DNA from: Bifidobacterium longum subsp. infantis ATCC 15697 = JCM 1222 = DSM 20088
GTDB lineage: Bacteria; Actinomycetota; Actinomycetes; Actinomycetales; Bifidobacteriaceae
Length of the DNA stretch: 64,000 nt
Direction: 5' to 3'
Assembly (NCBI RefSeq): GCF_000269965.1
Contig: NC_017219.1
Coordinates: forward strand, 2,232,001-2,296,000
The position numbers and the translations under genes are program-made. The notes below the pieces were generated by a model, which saw only the letters and a program-made list of their open reading frames with translations, did no database searches and was not told where the DNA came from. Shown in pieces: positions 33,953 through 42,066 of the stretch (positions are counted from its first letter, which is position 1; each line of letters begins with the position of its first letter).

Positions 33953-35863
33953 TCACCGCCAGATGCCGTCAAGCACACGCACATCCACGCAATCGACCTT
34001 GCCGTCAGCAACAAAACGGAACTCGCCATCGCCGTCCGCACCTTGGAACAGCATACTGCCGGCCGCTTCGCCGTTGTTAAGGAAGACTTCCACCACATTA
34101 CGGTCGAAGAAGATTTCGACGCGACGCACATCGGCGATGCCGCTATCGAAATCGATGTCGTCCACGACTGTTCCCTTCGTGACCAGTCGGGTCACGCCGT
34201 CGCGACGCTGCAGCTGCAATTCCATCGAATTACCATTGGCGGAATTGGTACCAGTCGCGATGAGCATTGTGAAATCGTCATCGTCAGCCAGATGCATGTC
34301 CGTGTAATACGCGTTGTTCGGCACAATAAAGAAGGTCCCGTTTTCGTCTGCATGCGCTTCCAAACGATCGCCTAGCAGCTGCTCGTACACTTCCTTGACA
34401 GGACGGCTGGTCAAGCGGCCGTCACGCACGTGCAGTTCACGTGGCAGCGACATCATGCCGTTAGCGATGCACGGCTTTTCCACACGCATCGCGGGAAAGT
34501 CGGTATACCAGCCGAACACGATACGACGCCCGTCGTCGGCAGCAAAGCTTTGTGTCGCGTAGTAGCCGGTACCGAAATCGCACCAATCGCTGTTCCCTAC
34601 CTGCAAACGTGGGCCATCGGCGGTGTCCTTGAGATCACCAACATACCAACGCACCTGCTGGAAACGACCTTGCTTGTCACGGTAGTGCATCAAAGCTCCG
34701 ATGGCGACCGTCTTGCCGTCGAGCTGGAACAGGTCAGGACATTCGTAGGTACGTGACAGCTGGTGGCCGAAGTCGGCGAGCACCGGTCCTTCATACTGCC
34801 ACGTCACGTTGCGCTTGAGCGGTTTCTTCGCGGAGAAGAGCGCCATGGCAGGCACCGTATCCATATTGGGCTTGTCGGTGCCGGGCATGCCTTGCGGACC
34901 GCACGTAAACCAGCCGTCTGTACCCTGTACGCTGATGCCAGGCGCCGCGGAGGACACAGCATCAGTATCGAATTCGGCGACCGGCAGATTCGTGGCGGTC
35001 ACCATGTAAGCGCGTTCCGGATCGATCGCCTCGCCGCCCATGCCGGTTTCCACCTTCGGATCACGGAAATCGAAGCCAAAACCATCGTTAACGCGCAACG
35101 CGACTGGAGATTCGACACTCACATGCACGCCATCCTCACACAAGCAGGTGGTCTGGTATTCAGTAACAGACGATTCGTCTCCGCGAGTCTCCAGGTGCCG
35201 GGTTAGATACAGGCGAATAGCGGCCGCATCATCACCCTTGCAGGGATTGTCACACGCATCCACCGTCACCGCGGATCCGGAGAACGCGCCGCCAACGATG
35301 CGTTCGTCGATATGCAGCTCCGGCTGCGGTTCGAGGAAGATTGGCAGATGCGTCCAATGCACCAGATCGCGGCTCACTGCATGGCCCCAGTGCATATTGT
35401 CCCAGCCAAAACCATACGGATTGAATTGGTAGAACAGATGGTAGCGTCCTTGGAAACGACACAGGCCGTTAGGATCATTCATCCAGCGAGCGAATGGCTC
35501 GAAATGCGCCGCAGGGCGAGCGAAACGATCATAGATCTGATCCAGCGTCGGCTGCGTATCCCATTCATTGTCATATGGATTCATGCTGATGAAACGCACG
35601 CCTTCATCAAGAAGATTCTCACACTCGGACAAGTAGGCGAACCGCACGGTCAGTTGGCGCGCTCTCACCGTGAGACACACGTTTGTCGGCACCGGAATCA
35701 AGAAACGGTGGCGACGCTCGGCCACCGGCATGACATGGCTGGCGATTTGATGGCCGTCCCCGTCTGTAATGGTGACGGCAGCGTCATCGCCGCATCTTTC
35801 GGCGAACAATTCCAGCAAGCGGTAGCCGCCGGTTTCGATGGCAACGGAATAGTTGTCAGGCAT
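33953..35863 (-). CDS. Beta-fructofuranosidase / fructan hydrolase, GH32
   Basis: Glycoside hydrolase family 32 enzyme of 636 aa that releases fructose from sucrose or fructo-oligosaccharides. Motifs: WMNDPNG with the nucleophile Asp, FYQFNPYGFGWDNMHWGHAV, FRDPKV with the transition-state Asp, and YECPDLF with the acid/base Glu. No signal peptide is present, so it acts in the cytoplasm on imported substrate. About 110 residues of beta-rich sequence precede the catalytic domain. Start chosen at the ATG eight bases after GGAGG; an upstream GTG overlaps that ribosome site. It is the last gene of the operon after the ABC transporter, DUF624 and LacI genes. A degenerate match to the operon operator (ATAATCGGAAAA) lies at 35924-35935. 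Substrate preference between sucrose, short FOS and inulin is not readable. Confidence 0.95.
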   Translation of the reverse strand: MPDNYSVAIETGGYRLLELFAERCGDDAAVTITDGDGHQIASHVMPVAERRHRFLIPVPTNVCLTVRARQLTVRFAYLSECENLLDEGVRFISMNPYDNEWDTQPTLDQIYDRFARPAAHFEPFARWMNDPNGLCRFQGRYHLFYQFNPYGFGWDNMHWGHAVSRDLVHWTHLPIFLEPQPELHIDERIVGGAFSGSAVTVDACDNPCKGDDAAAIRLYLTRHLETRGDESSVTEYQTTCLCEDGVHVSVESPVALRVNDGFGFDFRDPKVETGMGGEAIDPERAYMVTATNLPVAEFDTDAVSSAAPGISVQGTDGWFTCGPQGMPGTDKPNMDTVPAMALFSAKKPLKRNVTWQYEGPVLADFGHQLSRTYECPDLFQLDGKTVAIGALMHYRDKQGRFQQVRWYVGDLKDTADGPRLQVGNSDWCDFGTGYYATQSFAADDGRRIVFGWYTDFPAMRVEKPCIANGMMSLPRELHVRDGRLTSRPVKEVYEQLLGDRLEAHADENGTFFIVPNNAYYTDMHLADDDDFTMLIATGTNSANGNSMELQLQRRDGVTRLVTKGTVVDDIDFDSGIADVRRVEIFFDRNVVEVFLNNGEAAGSMLFQGADGDGEFRFVADGKVDCVDVRVLDGIWR

Positions 35864-35961
35864 AATAATTTCCTCCACAGCGCCACATGATCAGATATCA
35901 CGTGGCTACGCATTGAAAAACTGATAATCGGAAAACTAAATATGAAAAAGGGGAACACCCG

Positions 35962-37053
35962 TCACAACACGATGGAATCGCGTTCGATGATGCGGCAGCG
36001 CAATGCTGTTTTGCTGCCATCACGTTGCCTCTGCACCGCCATGCCACGATCGGACTCAAGATCAGCTACGGCCTTGTCGCCGTCAAGTATGGCGACAAGT
36101 TGCCGAACCGCTTCAAAACCCATCTCATAATGGGGCAGTTCCAGCGTAGTCAGTGATGGTTTGATCACATTAGTGATGAACGGCTGGTTATCGATGCTGA
36201 TCACCGACACGTCAGCGCCGATGCGCACTCTGCGTTCGCGTGCGGCTTCGTAGATGAAAGTGGCGCGCACATCGTTGAAACAAAAGATGCCGTCCGGCTT
36301 GATTTCGTCGAACACCCGCGCCGCCTCAGCAGCAGCGTTGGTCGTCTCCAATACATTGACGACCAAAGCGTCATCGAATGGAATGCCCGCTTCCGCAAGC
36401 GCACGTCGGTAACCAGTCAGACGTTGACCTTGCGCGACGATGGGAGTTGCGGAACCGTAGTAGACAATGCGTCTGCATCCAGCTTTGATCAGACAGTCGG
36501 TGGCGTCATACCCCGCCAGTTCATCATCGGGGTAGACTGAGGGAACTCGCCCCGCTGCATCCTCACTGTCCACCACCACGGTCGGGCTGCCTTCCAAGAC
36601 TTCGGGAATGTCCACTTTGCGGTGGAACATCATGGCGTATAGGAAGCCATCCACGTTGTATCGGAGCAGGGCGGATATTTCTTGGTTCTCGAGTTCAGCG
36701 TCATTATTGGTGTTCGTGGTAAGCAGTATGTATCCGAGCTTGCTCGCAGCATCCTGCGCACCTTCGAGTACCTTGCTCGCGTACGGGGTCGTGGCGATCT
36801 CATCGGTGACGAATCCCAGAGTATTGGATTTGCTGGTACGTAGGGTGCGCGCCACAGAATTGGGCTTGTACCCCATGTTCTTGGCAGTCGCACGGATTTT
36901 CTGCGCAACCGCCTTGCTGACGCGATTGTGATCCTTGTTGTTCATAACCAAAGACACAGTGCATACGGAAACACCCGCTTCCTTAGCTATGTCTTTGATG
37001 GATACCAATCGTTTGGACCTGTTCACTCGTTGACTTACTGACGACTGCACCAT
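35962..37053 (-). CDS. LacI-family transcriptional regulator of the fructoside operon
   Basis: LacI/GalR repressor, 363 aa. The N-terminal helix-turn-helix and hinge read SIKDIAKEAGVSVCTVSLVM, then NNKDHNRVSKAVAQKIRATA, NMGYKPNSVARTLRTSKSN, and the rest is a periplasmic-binding-protein-like effector domain (DGIFCFNDVRATFIYEAA, DVSVISIDNQPF). It lies inside the operon between the DUF624 gene and the GH32 gene. Palindromes of the form TTAATCGATTAA at the operon promoter are the probable operators. The inducer is presumably a fructoside or phosphorylated fructose. Start ATG is preceded by AAGGGGGGTGAT. Specificity for this operon is inferred from location. Confidence 0.93.
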   Translation of the reverse strand: MVQSSVSQRVNRSKRLVSIKDIAKEAGVSVCTVSLVMNNKDHNRVSKAVAQKIRATAKNMGYKPNSVARTLRTSKSNTLGFVTDEIATTPYASKVLEGAQDAASKLGYILLTTNTNNDAELENQEISALLRYNVDGFLYAMMFHRKVDIPEVLEGSPTVVVDSEDAAGRVPSVYPDDELAGYDATDCLIKAGCRRIVYYGSATPIVAQGQRLTGYRRALAEAGIPFDDALVVNVLETTNAAAEAARVFDEIKPDGIFCFNDVRATFIYEAARERRVRIGADVSVISIDNQPFITNVIKPSLTTLELPHYEMGFEAVRQLVAILDGDKAVADLESDRGMAVQRQRDGSKTALRCRIIERDSIVL

Positions 37054-37080
37054 TTTATCACCCCCCTTTTTGCGAACATG

Positions 37081-37758
37081 TCACGATGTCTGGTTTCGGG
37101 CGTGGCCCGCGCTCTGTTCCATGCGGTCATGAATGTCCATTCCAGGCAGACGGCCGAATGAATAAATAATCCAGGCTGTGCAGAACATCGGCAGCGACAA
37201 GCCGAACACCATGAGAATTCCAGGCCATTGCACCCATACAAGCACGGTAAGAATCAGCAGTCCAACCTGCAGAAGGCTGCACAACGGGCGTGCCACAATC
37301 ATCGCCAACGTCGTGCGGACAATCCAGACGGAACGTTCCGCGTAATTCGCGCGCACTACCCAAACCAAGCAGGTGAACATCACGAGAACCGCAATGAGCA
37401 GCAGAAGCACACCGGAAATCGCAATATCAAAACTGTTGCGGGCATGTCTGCTCATCATACAGCAATCGATGATGATTACAGCCCAGAGAACGATCAACGG
37501 CCAACCGAAAAGATTCGCACGTTTGAATTCGCTTTTCCAAAAGCCATGGAATGTTTTCCATACTTCCTTAGCACATATGGAACGGTCCTCGGAAAGTAAC
37601 CACATGCGGAACGTGGAGTACGTAGCTGCGAGTGAGGGGAGAAATCCCAGCACGACGGCTCCCATCAGAGTGTGCGCGAGTATGGCCACGTTGACCACGA
37701 AAATCGTGACTAGCAGACGGCAGAACCGCTCGTAGGCCACAGAGAAGCGGGCAAGCAT
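37081..37758 (-). CDS. DUF624 (YesL-type) membrane protein
   Basis: Integral membrane protein of 225 aa with about five hydrophobic helices (LLVTIFVVNVAILAHTLMGA, LIVLWAVIIIDCCM, ISGVLLLLIAVLVMFTCLVW, LLQVGLLILTVLVWVQW, LMVFGLSLPMFCTAWIIYSF). The N-terminal pattern and length fit DUF624/YesL proteins, which are typically encoded beside LplB/LplC-type carbohydrate ABC permeases, exactly as here. The function is unknown; a transporter accessory role is inferred. Start ATG follows AAAGGA. It is 61 bases downstream of the permease gene and 27 bases upstream of the LacI gene. Confidence 0.88.
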   Translation of the reverse strand: MLARFSVAYERFCRLLVTIFVVNVAILAHTLMGAVVLGFLPSLAATYSTFRMWLLSEDRSICAKEVWKTFHGFWKSEFKRANLFGWPLIVLWAVIIIDCCMMSRHARNSFDIAISGVLLLLIAVLVMFTCLVWVVRANYAERSVWIVRTTLAMIVARPLCSLLQVGLLILTVLVWVQWPGILMVFGLSLPMFCTAWIIYSFGRLPGMDIHDRMEQSAGHARNQTS

Positions 37759-37819
37759 AGCGAATCCTTTCTATCGGCTGGCTTTTAGATTGGTTGTCTC
37801 TTGTCGGATTGCGTTTGAC

Positions 37820-38755
37820 TCAACCCTTGACCGCACCGAGCATCACGCCCTTGTTGAAGTACTTCTGCAAGAACGGATAGAGCACAAGCAGAGGCAGGGT
37901 AGAGACGATGATGATGCCGAACTTGATCTGATCGGCGGCCTGCTGCTGCGCAGCCGCGTTGACATTGGTTCCAGTACCCTGCGCCACCAGTAGCAACTGC
38001 TGCAACACCACCTGCAATGGCTGCTTCTTGTCGTCGGTGATGTAGATAAGGCCCGTCATGAAGTCGTTCCAGTGGCCGACAAAGTAGTACAGACCAATTA
38101 CAGCCAGAATCGCGGAGCTTAACGGCAGCACAATCTTGAAGAAGTAGCCAAAGTAGCTCAGCCCGTCGATCTGGGCCGCGTCGAAGAGCTCTTCGGGGAT
38201 AGAGGTTTCGAAGAAGGAGCGGGCCACGATCACGTTGTACACGGAAACCGCGCCAGGCAGGATGAACACCCACATGCTGTTGTTGATGCCGAGGCTCTTG
38301 TACAGCAGGTAGTTCGGAATCAGGCCGCCAGCGATGAACATGGTCACGGTGAACAGGAACATGATCACGCGTCGCGGCTTGAACTCGCGACGGGATAGCG
38401 CGAAGGCGCAGGGAATGGTCACTGCCATGTTGACCGCGGTGCCGACCACCGAATAGATGATGGTGTTGAGATAGCCCTGCCAGATGCGCTGGTTGGCGAA
38501 CACCTTAGCATAGCCAACGAAGGTCACACCCTTGGGTAGCAGCAGCACTTCACCGCCGGCCACGGCGTTCGGATTTGAAAATGATGCGATGACCACGAAC
38601 CACAGCGGGTAGAGCACCGCCACAATGGTCAGGAGCAGCAGCACATTGATGATGCCTGACACCGCCAGGTCACCCGGCTTCTGCTTCTGGCGCACGTGCT
38701 TGTTCCAGGGAATGTCGTTCTTGTTCTGGGTAACAGCCTCAATTGTTGCAGACAT
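37820..38755 (-). CDS. Carbohydrate ABC transporter permease (LplC/MalG-type)
   Basis: Inner-membrane permease of the CUT1 group, 311 aa, six predicted helices. The N-terminal helix is INVLLLLTIVAVLYPLWFVV. The cytoplasmic EAA loop near residue 200 reads EELFDAAQIDGLSYFGYFFK, followed by IVLPLSSAILAVIGLYY; this loop docks the ATPase. The C-terminus ends QKYFNKGVMLGAVKG, characteristic of LplC-type permeases. It forms a heterodimer with the preceding LplB-type permease, whose stop is 12 bases upstream. No ATPase gene is present in the operon, so a shared MsiK-like ATPase must energise it. Start ATG follows AGAAGGG. Confidence 0.95.
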   Translation of the reverse strand: MSATIEAVTQNKNDIPWNKHVRQKQKPGDLAVSGIINVLLLLTIVAVLYPLWFVVIASFSNPNAVAGGEVLLLPKGVTFVGYAKVFANQRIWQGYLNTIIYSVVGTAVNMAVTIPCAFALSRREFKPRRVIMFLFTVTMFIAGGLIPNYLLYKSLGINNSMWVFILPGAVSVYNVIVARSFFETSIPEELFDAAQIDGLSYFGYFFKIVLPLSSAILAVIGLYYFVGHWNDFMTGLIYITDDKKQPLQVVLQQLLLVAQGTGTNVNAAAQQQAADQIKFGIIIVSTLPLLVLYPFLQKYFNKGVMLGAVKG

Positions 38756-38767
38756 GATAAAACCCTT

Positions 38768-39739
38768 CTAGAAAATGCTCGTATCGGAAACGCGCTTGGC
38801 GATTGCATTCGCGGTGATCAAGAAGATGAAGTTGACCAAGGTGTTGAACAGGCCGATTGCCGTCGAATACGAGTATTGGCCATTGATAATACCGATTTTG
38901 TAGGTGTATGTGGCGATGACTTCGGTGGCCGGCATGTTCAGCGAGTTCTGCATCAGATAGATCTTGTCGAAGCCCACGTTGAGCACGGAACCCATGTTCA
39001 TGATGAGCAGGATCGCACATGTCGGCATGATCGCAGGAATATCGACGTAGCGAATCAACTGCAGACGGCCTGCACCGTCGATCTTCGCCGCCTCGTACAG
39101 CGATGTGTTCACACCGGCGAGCGCAGCCAGGTAGATGATGGAGTTCCAACCAACATGCTGCCAGACTTCGGAGATCCAATAGACCGCGGTGATGGCGCTG
39201 GTGGAGCCCATCAGTGATTCATCACCGAAGAAGCGACCGAGAATGCCGGTACCAGGAGTCAGGAAGATGTTGAGCATGGAGACGATGACCACCACGGAGA
39301 TGAAGTGGGGCATGTAGGTGATCGTTTGCACGAAACCCTTAATTTTCTTAGAACCGATCTGATTGATCAGCAGGGCCAGAATAATCGGAAAGATGAAGCC
39401 CATGACCAGTGTCCAAAGGGAAATGCGGATGGTGTTGGTCATGATCTCGCCAAACAGCGGGTTGTGGAAGAATTCCAGGAAGTATTTGAAACCGACGAAT
39501 TTGCCGCCGGTCAGGCCTTTGGTCGGATCGAACTCGCGGAAGGCGAGCTGGATGCCCCACATCGGCACGTAGGAGAACAGTCCCACGAAGAACAATGCCG
39601 GAGCGGAAAGAATCCACAACTGCCAGTAGCGACGTAAATGGTCGGCGATGCGATCGAGCAGACCTGGTTTCTTGCGGTCGGGAGCCGCTTCCATCGCCAC
39701 GGTCCGTGCAGCAACGCCTTGCGATGTTTGTGCACTCAT
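38768..39739 (-). CDS. Carbohydrate ABC transporter permease (LplB-type)
   Basis: Inner-membrane permease of 323 aa, partner of the LplC-type protein. After a short basic N-terminus it opens with LWILSAPALFFVGLFSYVPM, then WGIQLAFREFDPTKG and FVGFKYFLEFF, the LplB signature. The EAA loop is SLYEAAKIDGAGRLQLIRYV followed by DIPAIMPTCAILLIMNMG. The C-terminus reads NFIFLITANAIAKRVSDTSIF. Start taken at the ATG giving MSAQTSQG, with GGAG six bases upstream; a longer in-frame start lacks a site. It lies 106 bases after the solute-binding protein gene. Fructoside specificity is inferred from the operon. Confidence 0.94.
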   Translation of the reverse strand: MSAQTSQGVAARTVAMEAAPDRKKPGLLDRIADHLRRYWQLWILSAPALFFVGLFSYVPMWGIQLAFREFDPTKGLTGGKFVGFKYFLEFFHNPLFGEIMTNTIRISLWTLVMGFIFPIILALLINQIGSKKIKGFVQTITYMPHFISVVVIVSMLNIFLTPGTGILGRFFGDESLMGSTSAITAVYWISEVWQHVGWNSIIYLAALAGVNTSLYEAAKIDGAGRLQLIRYVDIPAIMPTCAILLIMNMGSVLNVGFDKIYLMQNSLNMPATEVIATYTYKIGIINGQYSYSTAIGLFNTLVNFIFLITANAIAKRVSDTSIF

Positions 39740-39845
39740 GTTGGTCTCCAATTTAGGATGATTGCTAGGGAACAAAAATGCGGGGTCCGGCGGCAGTCAC
39801 GGGAGAGAAACGAACCCGTGCGATGGACCCCGCGGTATTACTTGG

Positions 39846-41453
39846 CTACTTGGTGTACTTGTCGTACCACTTCTGCCAAATCTTGATGTTGGCGTCGAGG
39901 CCGAGGGTCGGTTCGGACACCTTCTTCACGTAGGCATCCCATTCCTTGTCGATGCCGCCCTTCTGGACCCACTTCGCGATCTGGTTGTTCGCGTAGTTGG
40001 AGATGGCGGTGTTGTTGTTTTGCAGGGTGTTGGAGTCCTCGGTATTCGGGCGCACGTAAATCGGTACGACATCCTTGACGCCGTCGACGCGGTTGCGCGC
40101 CTCACGAATGGCCAAGTCGGACGCAGTGACCTGGTCGGCGTTGGTGTCGTTGACCATCTTCACGTCGTCGCGAATCCAGCCACCGAAGCGGTCCTGCAGG
40201 GCGACGGCGCGGGTATCAGGATATTCGGCGTAAGCTTTAGCCTTGTCGATGGTGTACTGGTGGTCGCCGTCATCGGAGACGATATCTGGAATAGAGCCGA
40301 AGAATCCAGCCACGGAAAGCTTCTCGCCGTACATGGCGTCGATCACCTTGTAGATGGCGTCCTGGTTGGCTGCGTTCGGGTTGACGGTCAGGCCGGAACC
40401 GGAGTAGGCCCAGCGGCAGGCGTCCTGGGAATAATCCCACTTGACCTGGGAGTCGGGCGTGGAGGCGTCCTTCTTCAGCGGCGGCAGGGTGACGTACTGG
40501 TCGCCAAGCGCGTTGCCGTATTCGGCGTAGTTGGACCAACCAAAGGAGACGCCGGTCAGCGCGGTCTTGCCGTCACTGACGGTCTGCGAAGTGTATTGCG
40601 AGGCGTCGCGGGTGAGCACATCCTTCGGGATAAGGCCCTTGGCCATGAGTCCGTGCAGGTAGGAGACGACGTCCTTGAGCGCGTCGGAGGTGTAATAGCT
40701 CTTAACCTTGCCGTTGTCCACATAATAGCCCTGTTCGGAAGCGCCGCCGCCCATGAAGGAGGTGACCACGCCTTCGGAGTTCATCAGCGCCAGAGGGCTC
40801 CACAGGCCGAAACCGAGGCTGCGGATATTCATCGGCACCTCATCAGCCTTGCCGTTGCCGTTCGGATCCTGGGTCTTGAATGCATCGAGCACGTTCTCGA
40901 GCTCGTCCCAAGTGGTCGGCATCTGGAGTCCCAGCTTGTCCAGCCAGGTCTTGTTGATGAACATGTGAGTGCCGGAAACCTCGTAACCCTTGCCGCGGTC
41001 GGAGGGCAGCATGGCGATCTTGGTGCCATCGGTAACGTACTTCGCGGCGCCCGGCTGGGCCTTGAGGAACTTCTTGACGTTCGGCATCTTGTCCAGATGC
41101 GGCTTGAGATCCTCGAAATAGGTGCTGTACTTGGCCGCATCCACCATGCTGAACAAGCTCAAGCCAATGTCCGGGAATTCACCGGCGGCCATCTTGGCGC
41201 TCTTCTGCTGGCCCCAAGCGTTGTCGGAGACTTCCTGCCACTTGATGGTGCAATCGCAGGCGGCTTCCAGATCCTTGGTGTATTGGGTGTCCTGCATCGG
41301 ATGGTCGGTCACGTTGCGACGAACCAGAATGTTGACGATTGGCTTGCCGTTCTCGTCTGTGGTGGCCTGCTTGTTGCCGCAGGCGGCAAACGTCGTGGCC
41401 ATAGTCGCGACTGCAGCTATTGATGCCAACAGGCGAACACTTCTTCGTGCCAT
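39846..41453 (-). CDS. Extracellular solute-binding lipoprotein of the fructoside ABC transporter
   Basis: Secreted sugar-binding lipoprotein, 535 aa, first gene of the operon. The signal sequence MARRSVRLLASIAAVATMA ends in a lipobox TTFAAC with Cys25 as the lipidation site. The length of over 500 residues and the partner permeases match the large LplA/YtcQ-type solute-binding proteins. The mature part contains recognisable blocks such as MFINKTWLDKLGLQMPTTWD and ENVLDAFKTQDPNGNGKADE. Start ATG follows AAGAAGGAG with a 7-nt spacing; the frame is open upstream for 25 more residues but lacks a site. Expression should be controlled by the operator-bearing promoter 110-135 bases upstream. The ligand is inferred from the GH32 gene. 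Confidence 0.94.
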   Translation of the reverse strand: MARRSVRLLASIAAVATMATTFAACGNKQATTDENGKPIVNILVRRNVTDHPMQDTQYTKDLEAACDCTIKWQEVSDNAWGQQKSAKMAAGEFPDIGLSLFSMVDAAKYSTYFEDLKPHLDKMPNVKKFLKAQPGAAKYVTDGTKIAMLPSDRGKGYEVSGTHMFINKTWLDKLGLQMPTTWDELENVLDAFKTQDPNGNGKADEVPMNIRSLGFGLWSPLALMNSEGVVTSFMGGGASEQGYYVDNGKVKSYYTSDALKDVVSYLHGLMAKGLIPKDVLTRDASQYTSQTVSDGKTALTGVSFGWSNYAEYGNALGDQYVTLPPLKKDASTPDSQVKWDYSQDACRWAYSGSGLTVNPNAANQDAIYKVIDAMYGEKLSVAGFFGSIPDIVSDDGDHQYTIDKAKAYAEYPDTRAVALQDRFGGWIRDDVKMVNDTNADQVTASDLAIREARNRVDGVKDVVPIYVRPNTEDSNTLQNNNTAISNYANNQIAKWVQKGGIDKEWDAYVKKVSEPTLGLDANIKIWQKWYDKYTK

Positions 41454-41561
41454 GATTAGGCTCCTTCTTCCTTGATGTTTCCTCATCGCACCGATACGAG
41501 AAGCACCGGCGAAATTTCCGCCGCCCACTTACTTTGTGGCTATTGCTTTGCGGTGGTTAAC

Positions 41562-41605
41562 ACTATAAGACGTTAATCGATTAATGTCAAATGTTAATCG
41601 TTTAT
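41562..41605 (-). promoter_or_regulatory. Fructoside operon promoter with LacI-type operators
   Basis: On the minus strand TTGACA (41590-41585) and TATAGT (41567-41562) are separated by exactly 17 bp. The palindrome TTAATCGATTAA (41573-41584) fills the spacer, and a second half-conserved copy, TTAATCGTTTAT on the plus strand (41594-41605), lies upstream of -35. Direct repeats GTTAACACT flank the region near 41556 and 41613. Confidence 0.75.
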
Positions 41606-41606
41606 C

Positions 41607-41819
41607 TCAATAGTTAACACTCTCATTGACCAGTCCACCCAGCGCCGCAAACGTAAACTTCGGCTCCATACTGCCGTTCTCGCAGAACACCGGAATCACC
41701 CACATCGCGACACGCCGTTACTCGTATAACGTATCTTTTTCCATCAAATGCACGTACAACCCGTCCGTTGTACGCACAAAAGAGTAGCCGAACATGACGG
41801 CCACCAAGTCGGCCGCTAC
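41607..41819 (-). pseudogene. Decayed coding remnants upstream of the fructoside operon
   Basis: Two short minus-strand frames look like protein but are broken. One reads VAADLVAVMFGYSFVRTTDG, then LYVHLMEKDTLYE and a stop at 41718, with another stop just upstream of the segment. The second, downstream, reads MWVIPVFCENGSMEPKFTFA then ALGGLVNESVNY and a stop at 41607. No ribosome site is visible for either. They could be scraps of one or two deleted genes; the parent family is not recognised. Confidence 0.35.
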
Positions 41820-41990
41820 TTACAAAAGGTGCTCCCCTCCTTCAGGAGGAAGAAGAAGCGCACGGATACGATCAGACAGCACCAAACCAAACAGTAGCCG
41901 CACCTGGGAGCCAGGATGAAGCATTCGGCATCGTGCCTGCTGGCCATCGTCGTGGGATACGCTGTGCACCATCTGGCCCACAAGTAAATC
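41820..41990. other. Intergenic stretch with no recognised feature
   Basis: About 170 bases between the remnants and the galK terminator. A 66-residue minus-strand frame crosses it but starts inside the terminator hairpin and has no family resemblance. I see nothing supportable here. Confidence 0.5.
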
Positions 41991-42054
41991 ATGCAAAAAC
42001 GCGCGTTGGCGCACGTCCATGAAAAAGGACGTGCGCCAACGCGCGTTTTTGCAT
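41991..42054 (-). terminator. Long intrinsic terminator after galK
   Basis: Perfect 28-bp stem with an 8-nt loop (ATGAAAAA), beginning 13 bases after the galK stop. The distal side of the stem ends in a T run on the minus strand (CGCGCGTTTTTGCAT read in the galK direction). It is unusually long for a simple terminator. Confidence 0.85.
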
Positions 42055-42066
42055 CAGCTTCCGAGA

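Noticed and set aside
39762..41423. 553-codon plus-strand frame opposite the solute-binding protein
   Set aside because: Shadow of the lipoprotein gene, which has a signal peptide, lipobox, ribosome site and operon context.
41820..42020. 66-codon minus-strand frame next to galK
   Set aside because: It begins inside the galK terminator hairpin and resembles no known family.
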